From positions 1-43,812 of the forward strand of contig SGPM01000236.1 in assembly GCA_004802725.1 (NCBI GenBank): a stretch of DNA of 43,812 nucleotides. Direction: 5' to 3'. The notes under the pieces are model-generated. The model did not search any database, was not told the origin of the DNA, and saw nothing but the letters and a program-made list of their open reading frames with translations. A program made the translations under genes and the position numbers. Numbering within the stretch: the first letter of the stretch is position 1; every line of letters begins with the position of its first letter. Shown here in pieces: positions 10,200 through 21,620 of this stretch. The DNA is from Antrodiella citrinella (taxonomy: Eukaryota; Basidiomycota; Agaricomycetes; Polyporales; Steccherinaceae).

Positions 10200-12113
10200 C
10201 TACATATTCATGAATCTGCCGTTCATAAAATCCGGGGGGGGAGGTTCCTCGTACTCTATTGTTTCGTCATCGTCGTCGTCGAACACAGCCGGTGACAATG
10301 GATGGCTGAGACCACGTGCCTTCTGGAACATGTCCTTCAACGCCTTCAGTAGTGCAAACTCCAACGATACCAGCACATTCTTGGAGGTTTTCGGAGGCGG
10401 GATCCATGGGCGATAATTGCCGTGGTGACCAGGTAATACAGCGTTTGCTATCTGCTTGACGCGAAGGACATTTCCTAGCTCCCAGCAGAGCGGGCAGCAT
10501 TTCCTTGGAACACCGATGGTGACCTTCCGCTGTTAGATCAGATTGTCAGTAACGACACCGTTGATGCCAGTAAGTGGATAGCGCACCATATCACTGCACC
10601 CCTCATTGGCCATTCGAGCCATGATCACCGCCTCGCAATGATAGGTGACCCTGCTGAACTCTTGAGCAAATATCTTGCCGATTGCCATATCGCGCAGCCT
10701 CTGGTATTCGTCGGCCGACAGACCGAGAGTGTTGCGCCAATTGGGGAGATCCAGAAACTTGAGGACCTGCGTGCTGAGACTATTGTCGTCGACGTAGATG
10801 TTGGGAGCCATTAACGAGTGGATGTTGATCTTGAATGGTAACCAGTGGCGAAAGATGCGTCGATTGAGCAGGTAGATTATGGCAATGAGGGGTGCTGTTA
10901 CGCGTTCAAGATCACGCAGTAGAAACTTTGTCTCCTGAGGGAGGTCTAAGCAGCATAAAATATGTCAATGACACTCAGGCACCTAACGAATGACAACGTA
11001 CTCATTTTCGCTTCATGTCCACTCTCATGACTGCTCGCAATGTCTTCGTCTTCGTCGTCTTCGTTTTCGTCGTTTTCGTCTTCGTCACCACCTCCTCCAA
11101 CCTCACCGGCCTCCGCCGCACCAGCAGGAATTTGCGCTGGTAAACACGTAAGCACGAGAATCTACGAAAGATCGCATACAGTCCGTACCTGTAAGAGCTG
11201 TTACCAATGACTCATCGTGCCAGAACTCCTTCGGGACGTTACCCAGAATCACATGGAATCGAATGATAGCATCAGCCGTGGTATTAGGGTCCCCGTGCTG
11301 AACTTTGTAACGAATCTCGCAGAGAGCTTCCTTGATGACATCGCGGAAGACAGTTAGACCGGCACCTTGTCCTTGAAAGGTCCCTGCGTCGAGGTCGGTC
11401 AGCACAAACGCTGGGGCTGATATCTTGTCCGCGTATGCTTTGAAAAGCCTGACGAGGGCCCTGTCTGGCTTGAAAGTGAACGATATGTCTTTCTCCGAAG
11501 GCTTCCAATTCGCCAGCGCGAAATTGTCTCCAGTGAAGTAACGTTGTAGAAGGTGGTCGCATTTTTTCGCAATCTTCGGAGAGCACTGGTTTACAACAAG
11601 ACTTTCTAGTGCGCTACGAGTGGCTCGGTCACTCGGATATCGTACACAGTGATGAAGAGAGCGAACTACAGTACCGACGTAGTCCTCGAAAACCAGGGAA
11701 CTCCTTTAAGAAATTAGCTCAAAATACAATGTCAGCGGGCGGACTCACTCTGCGTGTGGCGCTGGAGGTTTGATGTGGTCGTCTGCAGACTTATGCGGGC
11801 CGTCGGAAGAGATGAATCTGGTTGGCCTGCCTGTTGTCCCGATTGTGACCATGTTGCAGTCAGCGTTGAGCTCGTTGACGACAACGGCGACAGCTGCATC
11901 ACGCTCCTGGCCAACACCCCGAGAGAAAATGGCCGAGAAGCGGTTCAAGATCTGCAACTGCTTCTTGTCCTCGGTTGAAACACTACTCTCGTTGGATGAG
12001 TCGTTCCTTCTCCCGCCTTGTGACTGTTTTAGGCAGAGCAGAACCGAAAGGCACGCAATACGCAATCTGAGGTCTTTCTCGATGAGCAGAGGGTTTGGAG
12101 TCGAAGGAGACAT
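10200..12113 (-). CDS. OTT_1508-like nucleic-acid/nucleotide deaminase family protein
   Basis: This is a member of the fungal OTT_1508-like branch of the zinc-dependent deaminase superfamily. Exons on the minus strand are 12113-11749, 11703-11189, 11136-11002, 10945-10587 and 10529-10200 (567 aa; four introns of 45-57 nt, all in frame). Residues 1 to about 290 form the family-specific N-terminal region. Exon 3 encodes a very acidic Glu/Asp/Asn stretch. The deaminase core is C-terminal: HCEAVIMA (His441-x-Glu443, zinc ligand and proton shuttle) and, 27 residues on, KCCPLCWEL (Cys470-x-x-Cys473, zinc ligands). Intron 4 removes a segment with an in-frame stop and brings the two motifs to normal spacing. 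I chose ATG 12113 because the paralogue at 2053-2358 begins at the equivalent codon; an in-frame ATG at 12362 would add 83 residues. The substrate is unknown. The family was proposed to edit or mutate nucleic acids; that is established as a hypothesis only. Confidence 0.82.
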
Positions 12114-15100
12114 CGTGGTAGAAGTTGGATAGTGGAGAGCTGAACGTACTGGAAGACGTCGACGCTGTCCATGGCGGGGAGTCAACGGGGAGTCAGGACT
12201 AGTCAGGGGGAGTCGGAAGTCGGGCCCACGACGTAGACCACTGTTCACAAGGTGGACCAAGGTGATAACGAACTCTCCAGTCTTCAGAGACGGTGTCGTT
12301 GCTATGAACGAAATGCGACGTTGGGTGAGCAGGCCATGAGTATGTAGTTCAAAAGTGAACATTGCGTTGAAAGTTGAAATCTATGCGTTAAAACCCCGAC
12401 AGGGTAATTGAGGCGGCGCTTTTCGTCCGAGTCGAGCTAGCAAAAACCATTATGAGTCTCCTGGTCTCTTATTACTGGTTCGAAACGGACACATTATCCT
12501 GATACATACATTGGCCGAGCGACGGTACGTGTCATATCGTGGCTGTCGTTGAGGCTGACAAGACCTGCCTGCGAGCTGCTGATCAGTGAAATGAGCAGGC
12601 TATGGCAGATGGGATGACAGGGTCTAGTTTGAATAAGATGTACGGTATCGCATTTGTTGCAGTACGTTCGTCTCAATACCCTGACCATCACGAACGAGCT
12701 AAACACCCCCGTCGACGGCCCAACCAATCTGCCTGCCTGCTCACAATTGAACCTGTGACCCGCCTCTCGACGTCCTGATTGATCTTCAGAACCGCACGCA
12801 CGCTAATCTTTCAAGCTTGGCGCGAAGTCCAATTGCATGGCAGTCGAAACGGCGTTCTGAACAAGCCACATCCTATCGCAGCTTTTGACACTCAAAAGCT
12901 TGAAGCCTGTATCTCCGTGCGAGCCTCTCGACCAGCTGACCTATGCGCGCCGATCACGATCGACTTCAAGTCACCCCACACGCAGAACGCGGACACGGTG
13001 GTTGTGTTGCTGCCCCCCGCGCACACAACGACCGAACAGGCATCTCCCAGCCACGCACACGCACACCGAGCTCACCAAACGCCCATAACATAGCGTTCGT
13101 GTCCTGCCTTGCCCTGCCCTCTCAAGCTCCGGATCGTGTTCACGATTAGCCCCCCAAAACGCGTGCTCACCGTGTGTACTGGCATATGATTACTTTCTTT
13201 CTATGTAAGTGCGCCTGCCATGCTCTATGAATAAGTCATCCGTGTAAGCTGAGAGTGCCTTGCGCGGATTTTGCCAGTGCACGAATCAATGAGAAGATCC
13301 CAAGCTTGATCCCCAGCCTAAGCCTAAGACGAAGAAGCGCACACGCTTCGACGCTTCGGATGTGGGGAGGAAGCTTGCAAGGCAAGGTCACTTGACGCGT
13401 CGAAGATGGCCCCGGGGCGATATGGGTGCGTTTTCATTTCATTTCCCATTCCCGCCTCGCGCGAGATTGAGTTGACCAGGAAGAAGCCACCCGTTTCTGT
13501 TTAGTGTGTTGGTGTGGAGCTACGGTCGGGTGGAAATGAATGAACGGCCCCAAGCCCAAGCGCGTTCCTTCGTCGAGCTAGAAGGTCCGAACACTCACTC
13601 AAGCTCAGTCCGAAGGTACTTCGGAGGGGAGATGAAACAGTTCCCGGGCCCTGAGTCGTCCGGATAGGTCGAATGTAGGGAACGTACTACCAGTACAGCT
13701 ATACCGGTGCCGGTCCACCTTCTCAGCGTCGAAGAGAGGGTGGCGTCTGTGTGTGCGATCCGCTGTTCATGATCAAACGTTGAAGCCGTGACGGTGACAG
13801 TTGACTTGGTGAAAGGGTGAGGGAGTACGGGACGCGGATAATCGATGTCAACTGATCCTGAATTATAGTGAATATGAAGGGGTGTTGCACTATCCGTACG
13901 CATGCGCCATACTGTGATCGCAACGGACCCGGCACATAATTAACATGAATATACCTTTGCCCTTCACTGAAATCCCTATCATGCATGATCACCGAGGCTC
14001 CCCCACTCAAACCCGCAGAACACGGGAGACGGAACGTTTCTGTCCCAATCATCCCCAGACCAGCTGCAGATTCACATCCCGTGCTGGCGTGGCGTGGCGC
14101 AACAGAGAGAGCCTGAGTAAGACCTTCATCCTGGCGTGATCGCAGATGGACGTTCCCCGGGTCAAGGTCACCAGATCACCAGGCCAATCCACCCACTTGC
14201 TCTGCACTCGCAGTGATATTCCGTCCGTCTACCCTTATCTCCTTCGTGCTCCGTGAGTCTGCCATTCAATCCGCTGCTTGCCTCATGCTGGTAGGGGAGC
14301 GAGCACATGATGATGCGATCAGCTAGACGCTTGGGAGAGGAGGGAGGGTTTTGTGCAGGGGAGGAACGGATTTGGGTTTAGGGATGCGGACGCCCCGCTG
14401 GTGAGATCGTACGATACGATGCGATGCGATTTGAGATACGATGTGTTGAATGGATGGCGTTCGGTGAGAGGCGTTCAGTAAGTAGTGCGCCTCGCTGACC
14501 TGTATACCACGGATGAAATGGGCGAGCTCGGGAGGTAGAGCGGCGATCCCATGTCCACACATACATTCCAGTCATACGAGCAACAGTTCAGTAAGTACAG
14601 ACCTACGACTGCGCGGGCGCGAACGCACGATCCAAATCTCGGCGAACAAGCACACAGATCCCATCAGCACGAACCGACGCCATCTGACCGCTCTTCCCGA
14701 CCACCACCTTCAGAAGCCACGGGACACACATACACACACCTCGTCAGCTGCACCGAGAGGGTAAGACATAGGAACAAGCGTGGACGACAAAGCGGTGGAA
14801 GGGGATGCCCGAAATAGACGACAGCGTCCGTAAACGGGTCCGGAGAGGCTCAATCAGGGCATCCTGTGTGATAGGCCATCACGTACATGCGCAAACACCG
14901 GTCACATCTTCGCCGGAAGCCAGTGCTGGGGGTGATACCGACACCGAGTGGCTCGATGATGTGGTGGTATGTGATAAGAAGAAAGGGCGTGACAGGGTAG
15001 GCAAGCCTGCCAAGGCTGACGAGGTTCTGAGGTTCTGCGTTTCTGAGTTGTTAGCCCTGACGGAGAAGCAAGTAAACACCGCACCTGGTTTATCCCAAGC

Positions 15101-15279
15101 ACCGAATAGAAGGGACGCCAAGGCCAAGGACGCAACGCAAGAAAGGGAAGCCCGACGCGCGCCAAGCCACGAGAAGAACCCGAACCCAGGCTCAAAATGA
15201 GCGTAAAGGCAAAAGGAAACCCCCCCCCCCTCGCCGATAAGTTGGAGCGTCGTCCCTTCCAGCATAAGAAAGCGTATAT
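12114..15279. other. Gene-poor tract, 3.2 kb
   Basis: The first few hundred bases should hold the promoter of the deaminase gene. The rest has only short open frames without recognisable domains; the best of them (14805-15200) is listed separately. Short degenerate tandem motifs (CGATACGATGCGATGCGAT) occur near 14408. The right end runs into the element end at 15280-15495, so part of this tract may belong to that element. Confidence 0.4.
14805..15200 (+). CDS. Unrecognised hydrophilic ORF next to element end
   Basis: I do not recognise this 131-codon frame. The product would be hydrophilic and rich in Lys, Arg, Ala and Asp, with an EWLDDVVVCDKKKGRDR stretch and a basic tail. It lies just left of the repeated element end and may be inside that element. 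Shortly after its stop (15198-15200) there is a run of 11 C at 15220-15230. There is no clear start context and no neighbouring exon I could join with confidence. It could be a spurious frame, an internal exon, or a fragment of an element-borne gene. Confidence 0.22.
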   Translation: MPEIDDSVRKRVRRGSIRASCVIGHHVHAQTPVTSSPEASAGGDTDTEWLDDVVVCDKKKGRDRVGKPAKADEVLRFCVSELLALTEKQVNTAPGLSQAPNRRDAKAKDATQEREARRAPSHEKNPNPGSK

Positions 15280-15495
15280 ATGACCTGTACCGCGAGGACT
15301 GTGCGAGGCAGTTTGTCGAACGTACACGCTATCAGTGATGATCTAATCGTCACCCACAATCGTCACCCCAGAGTCACTCCCTCATGATCTCGAGTCAGCG
15401 TCCAGTCCGCGTTGCCCGACATCATTCTCACGTCCTTTTAAGGCAGGTCAACTCGACTCTACTCGACTCGACTCGAGCTCCCGAACAGGGCCTAA
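15280..15495 (-). mobile_element. Terminal end of a TIR-type element (copy 1)
   Basis: These 216 bases are identical, in inverted orientation, to 43597-43812. The identity ends sharply at CCGAACAGGGCC followed by TAA at 15493-15495; the other copy starts with TTA then GGCCCTGTTCGG. A short GGCC...-type terminus abutting TTA/TAA resembles PIF/Harbinger (Tourist-like) elements, which duplicate a 3-bp TTA/TAA target. The end contains (TCGAG)n-like repeats at 15453-15477 and two TCGTCACC copies. The element extends leftward from 15492; its other end was not identified. No transposase was seen nearby. Confidence 0.75.
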
Positions 15496-15754
15496 AGCTA
15501 TGTAGATAATAGGTCAGAGGAACAGTGACATACAAGTACACAAGAATACGAAGGGTAGAACAAGGAGTGTGTCGAGTTGCACTGTTGCGTCGTAAGGTGA
15601 ATATTAATGAGAGTTGTCTGATGAGATAGTTGTTCAAGACATATAATGCAAGCTGGTAGAAGTCGGTTAGACGGATGAATGGTGTGTAACGAATATTAAG
15701 ATCAGACAAACCAGAGGATGAGAACATAGATCCAGTAGCAGTGTTTCGAAGCAT

Positions 15755-17294
15755 CTACGATGCAACCTTCCTCTTCTTCTTCGGTTGCGCTTCATTATCG
15801 TCGTCTTCGTTCTCCTGATCGACATTCTTTGACTTTGAAGGTGTCTTCGTGGCGGTAGCTTCCAATCTGCTGACCATCGATTGAACGCGCGAACGACTCT
15901 GGGATCGGGTGCGAGGTGGAAGATCGTTCTTCGGAGCGCGAGATGGAGATGCTGATGCAGAAGGTGGCTTTGAACCTGCACCTCGCGGACCAGCACTACG
16001 ACCGCGTTCGTCTTCCGAGTCACTGACATACATTTTGCTTTTCGGTACACGCCGCCCTCTACCACGTTTGGCACTAGGCACAGTAACCGACTTGACGGAC
16101 GCAGCAACAGATTCAGCATCACTGTCTTTGGCAGCAGCTTTGGACTTCGGAGGACGACCACGACGTTTCGGCGCACTGGAAGGAGTGGAAGGAACAACAG
16201 GCTTCGCTTTGGCCTTGCCTCGAACACTTCCTGCCCTGCTCGCACTGTCAACCTCTCCCACGTCGCCCTCATCTACATCCATCTGGTCTTCCTCAGCTTC
16301 TTTCTCCCTGCCTTTGCCTTTGGGCTGAGCTCGCGACTTCGGCTTGGGCTTCGTAGACCCTTTCTTTACCATCTGCTCCATACCACTATCTGCTTCACCC
16401 TCACTTCCTTCATCTTCTGAGGCCGCTTCTTCGTAATTCACGCGACTGCGGGGACGTTTACGCGCAGAGCTGCGAGGCATTGCATCACGAATACCATGAC
16501 AATTTCGACGCAAGCATGAGACAAGCTTGTCGTCCTGTAGAGTAGAGTCTGCGCGGAAACGCGCGCGCTTGATATCGGTCTGAGAAGAGAATATATGACC
16601 AAATTATAGAAATCGAGGAGATAGAGGTACTCACAGTATGCTTCCCTTCGTAGCAGAATCCGTCCGGCGGGCCTTGGTCCCCGTTTCCTTCAGCAATCTT
16701 TCCACAACACCCCCACAATGTCTCATATTCGGTCGCGCCGGTCGTCCTCTTTGCCTCTGATCCTCTCCCGACGCGCTCTACTTCCGCACTCTCGTCATCA
16801 TGCGGTACCAGGCAGCTCCTTTCCTCGTTTTCCACTTCGACATAGTCTTTGTGGCATCGCACGCAATGTATCTTCGGAGGGGGAGTGAGCGCATCGAAGA
16901 AGGAAGTCAAGGTCTTGATAGTATCCTGGGATGCCTCTGAAATGTGCGACAAAGTATAGGCGTGCAGTGTCTTCGCAGGCACACTCACAATCAAAGCAGT
17001 GAGTGACTCTGGTGTGGGATCAGGTCGGGGGACGACCTCCTGGTGTATTTCCGCTTGTCTCGCGGGAGATGCTACACGATTAGAGGAGGTAGAAGCAGTC
17101 GGAGCGGGTGAGGGATGTGCGCCATTTGCAGATCCAGACGCAATTGAGGGCGAAGGAGTACGAAGCTGTCGTTGAATATGAGAACCTGAAGGAATTTGAG
17201 AAGGTTCAGGTTCATGTATTACCCGTGGAGGAGATTCAGGCAAAGGCACGTTCTCTGGCGCGATTGCGGATTTCTTAGAGAAAAAACTGAACAT
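15755..17294 (-). CDS. AT-hook nuclear protein with N-terminal Cys/His module
   Basis: I do not recognise a named orthologue. Exons are 17294-16635 and 16579-15755 (494 aa) with a 55-nt intron in phase 0. Residues 1-130 are Ser/Pro-rich. Residues about 140-250 carry a Cys/His-rich segment (HCVRCHKDY, later LWGCCGK, DGFCYEGKH and, after the intron, LVSCLRRNCHG) that could bind zinc. The C-terminal half is a charged, disordered tail with a canonical AT-hook (KRRGRPPK), a second RGRGRR basic patch, acidic blocks, and PKKKRKV just before the stop, which matches a classical monopartite nuclear import signal. A chromatin- or DNA-associated role is an inference from these motifs. The start is the first true ATG, giving MFSFFSKKS; the frame extends upstream only through non-ATG codons. 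Confidence 0.75.
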
Positions 17295-18367
17295 CTTGAC
17301 CACCTTTCACGACTGTGGCCACTTCACAGAAGTGGTCCTCGCAAGCGGTGATGGGTGAAATAAAGAAAGAAGGTGAATTGCTCGAGTCGCGGCATGCACG
17401 ACTCGTGCACTCCGTGAAAGAGGTATGAAGAATGGTATCGTGGGAACCGCAAATATTGGCGGAGTCAGATTTCGGGGTTGAAATTTACGTTAACGTTGAA
17501 AACTGAGATTAACATATTCCGTGACATAAGTGATACTACAAATGGTAATAGTGTGATCTGTAGTCACGGTTAATAATATTCATGCAATTCTTTGACCACG
17601 GCGTAACACCAAGTTGCTATTAGTACTTTCAACATGACTCGGAAACTCTGCCTTCTCCACATCACTTGGCTAGGACGAGGACAAGGACAATTTCTACTCC
17701 AGACCAGGTCCCTGAAGTTGAGTCAAACTAGTCAAGGCGTGTCTTACGCATCTTTGTCAATCGCATATTCTGGGGCGCTTAGAACACACATCCTCCCTCC
17801 ATCTCGACTCTCACCCACTCTTCCAGTGACCAAGGAAACACTGTTCAGAATGATTTTTACGCTGGGATGGATGACGCTCGCATACATCACTAGCAACTAC
17901 CCGCTCAATCGTGTACAAGACTCGTCGCCACACAACGATCTGTCAGTCTCAAGTATAGTATTACGGCGCATGGATCCAACGTGCCAGTGTGCACCAGTGA
18001 CCTTATTCCTCGGTGGTTGTACCGGCACTACTCGAGCCTTGCGAAGACCTTATTGTTCATTTCTACTCTCGTTGCTCTGACGACAAGCGATATCCGGCCC
18101 CGGACGACATCGCTTTTGTCTTTCCTGCCAGCGCTAAATCCTTGTTGTTCTGTCATGTACCTGCCCATGGACTTGTTCTCCCCAGGTCTCTCAGTAGGGC
18201 TCTATACTTTATAGGTATCTTCGTGCCATGAACCAGTGTAGGTCCAGTAAAAGGACGCGCTTATCATTCGTGCATAATCTATAAAGACCATCAGGTCCCT
18301 TTGTCTTTGTCTTTCATTGCGCCACACTTTCGGGCCCTCTTTTCGAACCTCCCCTCCTCCTTCCACG
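17295..18367. other. Intergenic region, 1.07 kb
   Basis: This lies between two divergently transcribed genes and should contain both promoters. Open frames inside (for example 17634-18080) show no recognisable domain. I see nothing further that I can support. Confidence 0.45.
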
Positions 18368-19579
18368 ATGCTATCTGGTCTTCTATCCTCCATGAAAGAA
18401 CGATTTTTTACCACATCCATTCCAGATACCAAACTCTCCCCTCCGACGCCGCAGTGGACGACCGTCGTGCTCATGAACAAACAAGCTCCGACCTACGCGG
18501 TTCAACGGACACCTAGTGTGCCAGATGACATCTACGATGACGACGACAATCGCAGTATCGACTCATCCTCCGATGCGGATAGCTTGTTCTCTGAAGAGAT
18601 GGATGTCGTCGAGGAGCAGAGCGACGCCACTTCCGCTTCGGCGATGGTCATGTCCGCCAAGATTGAAGCAGCTATTAGTGCTGCCAAGCCGGTCATGGTC
18701 TCGCCTCCTGCTGTCCCTGCTTTGACCAGTGAACGCCTGAGGGAGCACCAGGCTCTTCAGGACTTCGTCCGAGCCATCCATAACCCAGTTACGCCCGGTG
18801 CACAGCGCTATATGATCTTCGCCGATGGCTATATGTGGGCACGGAACTGGAGGGAGATGGAGAACGTACGTGTCATCTGTCGTCATACTTGTGTGGCGTA
18901 TACCGACGCAGTTTCATTTCCTCAGATGAGCTTCTCTCTGGATAAGCTAGCGGATACCGTAAAGAGGAGTCCATGGCCCATTAGTATGGTCCGCTCGTGC
19001 TGGAAGCAGGAGGTACGCCATTCGCCCCCAAAACACCTCTTTCATCATGCTCATCATCTTTCAGTTTATGAAGTTGTTCACGTACTTTGGTGGTGTTGAA
19101 ACACACTGCATTATTCTTACTTCGTCCATTCTCAGTGAGTACTGCAGTCTGCTTATTCGCCACCACAACTGAGATTACCGCTATAGGCCCTGATATACAC
19201 GCCGATATCATTGAGCTCGCAAACTCGTTACCACTTGTCCACAGGCAAGCCCTCTTCTCACGAGTAAGTGTCTCATTGTTTTACACGATCTCCGTTTGCT
19301 AAACCTCCGTGTTGCTCGCTGTCACAGTTGAAATTCCGTCTGATTCAAGTCCTCGACGACCCGCAAGACCCCGTACCGTTCAATTCCGAATACCTCAGGG
19401 ACGGATTCCGTAAATCTCTTGAAGACCATGAATTGCACGATATCAGCGTGACTGCCGATATCGTGTACGCCTCTGAATGCAGCTTCCATCCCATGAAGAT
19501 CTCCCTCCAGATTATTCACGCCCTTATTCCTCCGACGAGCCCCACTATTACTATGCCTCGATCCCCCGTTTTCTTTTGA
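18368..19579 (+). CDS. Unknown five-exon basidiomycete protein, 327 aa
   Basis: I do not recognise this protein. Exons are 18368-18865, 18926-19012, 19065-19134, 19187-19263 and 19328-19579; every junction has GT/AG and the frame stays open to TGA at 19577-19579, which is the main evidence for a real gene. Residues 50-90 are acidic and Ser-rich (DDDDNRSIDSSSDADS). The middle part (about 125-270) looks like a compact helical fold with REHQALQDFVRAIHN, FADGYMWARNWREMEN and FMKLFTYFGGVETHC. No signal peptide or membrane span is evident. An in-frame ATG at 18317 would add 17 residues; I prefer 18368. It is convergent with the DUF6699 gene. Confidence 0.65.
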
Positions 19580-20127
19580 GTTTTCGAGTCGCGGCATGAT
19601 TGGACTGGACTGCGATGCTGGCCATACTGTGTACTTGTATCCATAGCTTCGATTTCACGATTTCATTCATGTATTCCTTTTACACATTAACTAGATGTAT
19701 CGTATTGAGGTACTGCTTCTACTTCTACACCACATGAAAACAGGAGGAACAACACAGTTCCGGTGAGGAATGGGTTATATGGATAAGGGTATAAGTTATA
19801 GTGGACAGCGAACAAGAAGCTCTCGTCGGTCCACCCACCTGAGAAGTTTTGTAGCGTATTCAGCAACAATAAGACGCGAAGGATCATGTGGGAACGCAAA
19901 CTGCCAAAATCCAAGAACCAAAGAAAACTTGGAACAGTGGTATCATGGGGAAAGTTATGGACCGCCGTGAAATACGGTGTCTCCATAACACCTCATCAGA
20001 ACGATAAGAGAATAGAGAGTCATGTAGAAAACGCGTCCGTGAGGGCAAACAAACGTCATCGCAGTCATAAGGTCAGACCAAGGCAAACAAACCGAAGTAG
20101 CCCTAACTTGTCCCTCACAGCGGCACC
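19580..20127. other. Convergent intergenic region, 0.55 kb
   Basis: This lies between the ends of two converging genes and should hold both 3' UTRs. There are short open frames only and no recognisable element. Confidence 0.5.
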
Positions 20128-21620
20128 TCATCGTGGGCCAATAAGAAGACGAACCAATTCGAACCCATCATCCCCTCTGAGCCTAGTCAAGCCTTTGAAG
20201 ACTATTTTGTCCCCAAGATAATCCACTCTCCGCACACCCTGACGCGACTCGAACTCTTCCAAGGAAGGGAAGGTTCGGCATCGACGTGTGTACGCACGAG
20301 CAACGTTGGTCTCCTGCGCGGGTGACAGCTGAACCCAGTCTCGATGGGAGATCTGGGTTTGCATGACACGATGGATGGCAACGAGGACATCTCCAACAGT
20401 GATAGGCCCGCTGAAGTCTGCAGAGGGCGAAGACGGAACGTTGAGATACCTAGAGTTCGCAGGACGGTCGAGCTGTGGTTCGAGGACAATAGGCCACTGT
20501 GAGATAGCGTCGCATATGATTTCCATACGCGTGACTCCAGGGTGAGTAGCCTGTTGAGACAGCTCGTCATAAGTCAAGGCTATCCCAGTAGTACGCCCAT
20601 GAGATGGAATACGAAGAGGGTTGAAGGTATGAACCGAGAGGTCGAAGAAGAGTAGGGGTCTGTTTCCCCCTTCGCCGTTCAACAGAGGGTGGAACTGAGA
20701 TGGAGGTGGAGCAACCATGGCAGGCTGAGGGTAGACCATCCAGGTAGGAACGGTGACCCATGCAGGGTGTCCCCCGTTGTGGACAGCAGTGTCAGAAGAA
20801 CGACGATGAGGTACGTAGCCTGGTGGAGGCCCAACGGAAGGCATAGCAACAGGAGGCAGCTGGTTGTAGATGAACGGCGGAGAAGGGAAGTACTGCGGGT
20901 TGGGGGGAGGAGCGCTCCCCGCCATGCCAGCGTGCCATGAAGGGGGACGAGGACGAGTGGGAGGATACTGATCATCGCCGTCGGAGAAGCGCACGCGACG
21001 AGATGCCTCGCTCGATCGAGGTGATAGCGGGACTTGGGCGGGAGGGATAAAGGGCGAGTTAGGTACCTGCTGGTAGTAGGGCCAGAGGTAGGGGGTGAGG
21101 TATGACGGGTAGGCGTAAGGTGAGGACATGTCTGTCTCTGCGTCGGTGGGTGTGAGGTAGAAGTTATACAATGCCACTTTGGTTACACACCTCTTATATA
21201 GTGTACTGACTCACAGCCTTTGCCAAGGTCGGAACCGGTGCGGCTATCGCCCACGGGACGACAGACGTGTACCTTGTGCGGACAGCGGGCTGTATCCAAG
21301 AGTTTAGGCGAGACCTGTGGGGTACGGTAATCCCAGTAGTCGGGGGGAAAGAGGAAAGCTGAGGGAAAGCACCATGGAGGAAAAGTGATTATAACTTGAC
21401 TGGGGGGCGCGCCTGGGGGTGTCGTGGAAGATCCATACGCCTGGAAATGATTCAAATTCTGCAACAAACAAAGCGCCAATCACAGAAAGTCAGATTGCAG
21501 AGCGGTCCGGGTAAAAGCGCTGGGTTGAGGATGAAAACACACCTTGAAAGGTTCCGAATTCCCGCTCGAACCTTCGTGGCCAGAAAGCAGTGATGCTGGC
21601 TCTTCCCAAGATTGGTACAT
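20128..21620 (-). CDS. DUF6699 domain protein
   Basis: The C-terminal half matches the basidiomycete DUF6699 family: PLLFFDLSVHTFNP, then ATHPGVTRMEIICDAISQWP, ITVGDVLVAIHRVMQ, and RRVDYLGDKIVFKGL. The function of the family is unknown. The large exon is 21131-20128. Two upstream exons fit in frame: 21620-21543 (starting MYQSWEEP) and 21458-21215, joined through introns of 84 and 83 nt, giving 441 aa. The N-terminal half is Pro/Tyr/Ser-rich and probably disordered. A shorter model starting at the ATG at 21129 (MSSPYAYP) is possible. An alternative 38-nt second intron would use the acceptor at 21178-21177; it seems too short. The domain call is firm and the first two exons less so. Confidence 0.8.

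Noticed and set aside
10533..10811. Stand-alone 92-aa reading of the deaminase His-x-Glu exon
   Set aside because: Its stop lies in a 57-nt intron; splicing joins the zinc-binding Cys motif in frame.
15667..16272. 201-codon frame on the minus strand
   Set aside because: Shadow of the AT-hook protein gene in another frame of the same strand; Arg/Leu-rich because of the underlying Lys/Ser/Glu codons.
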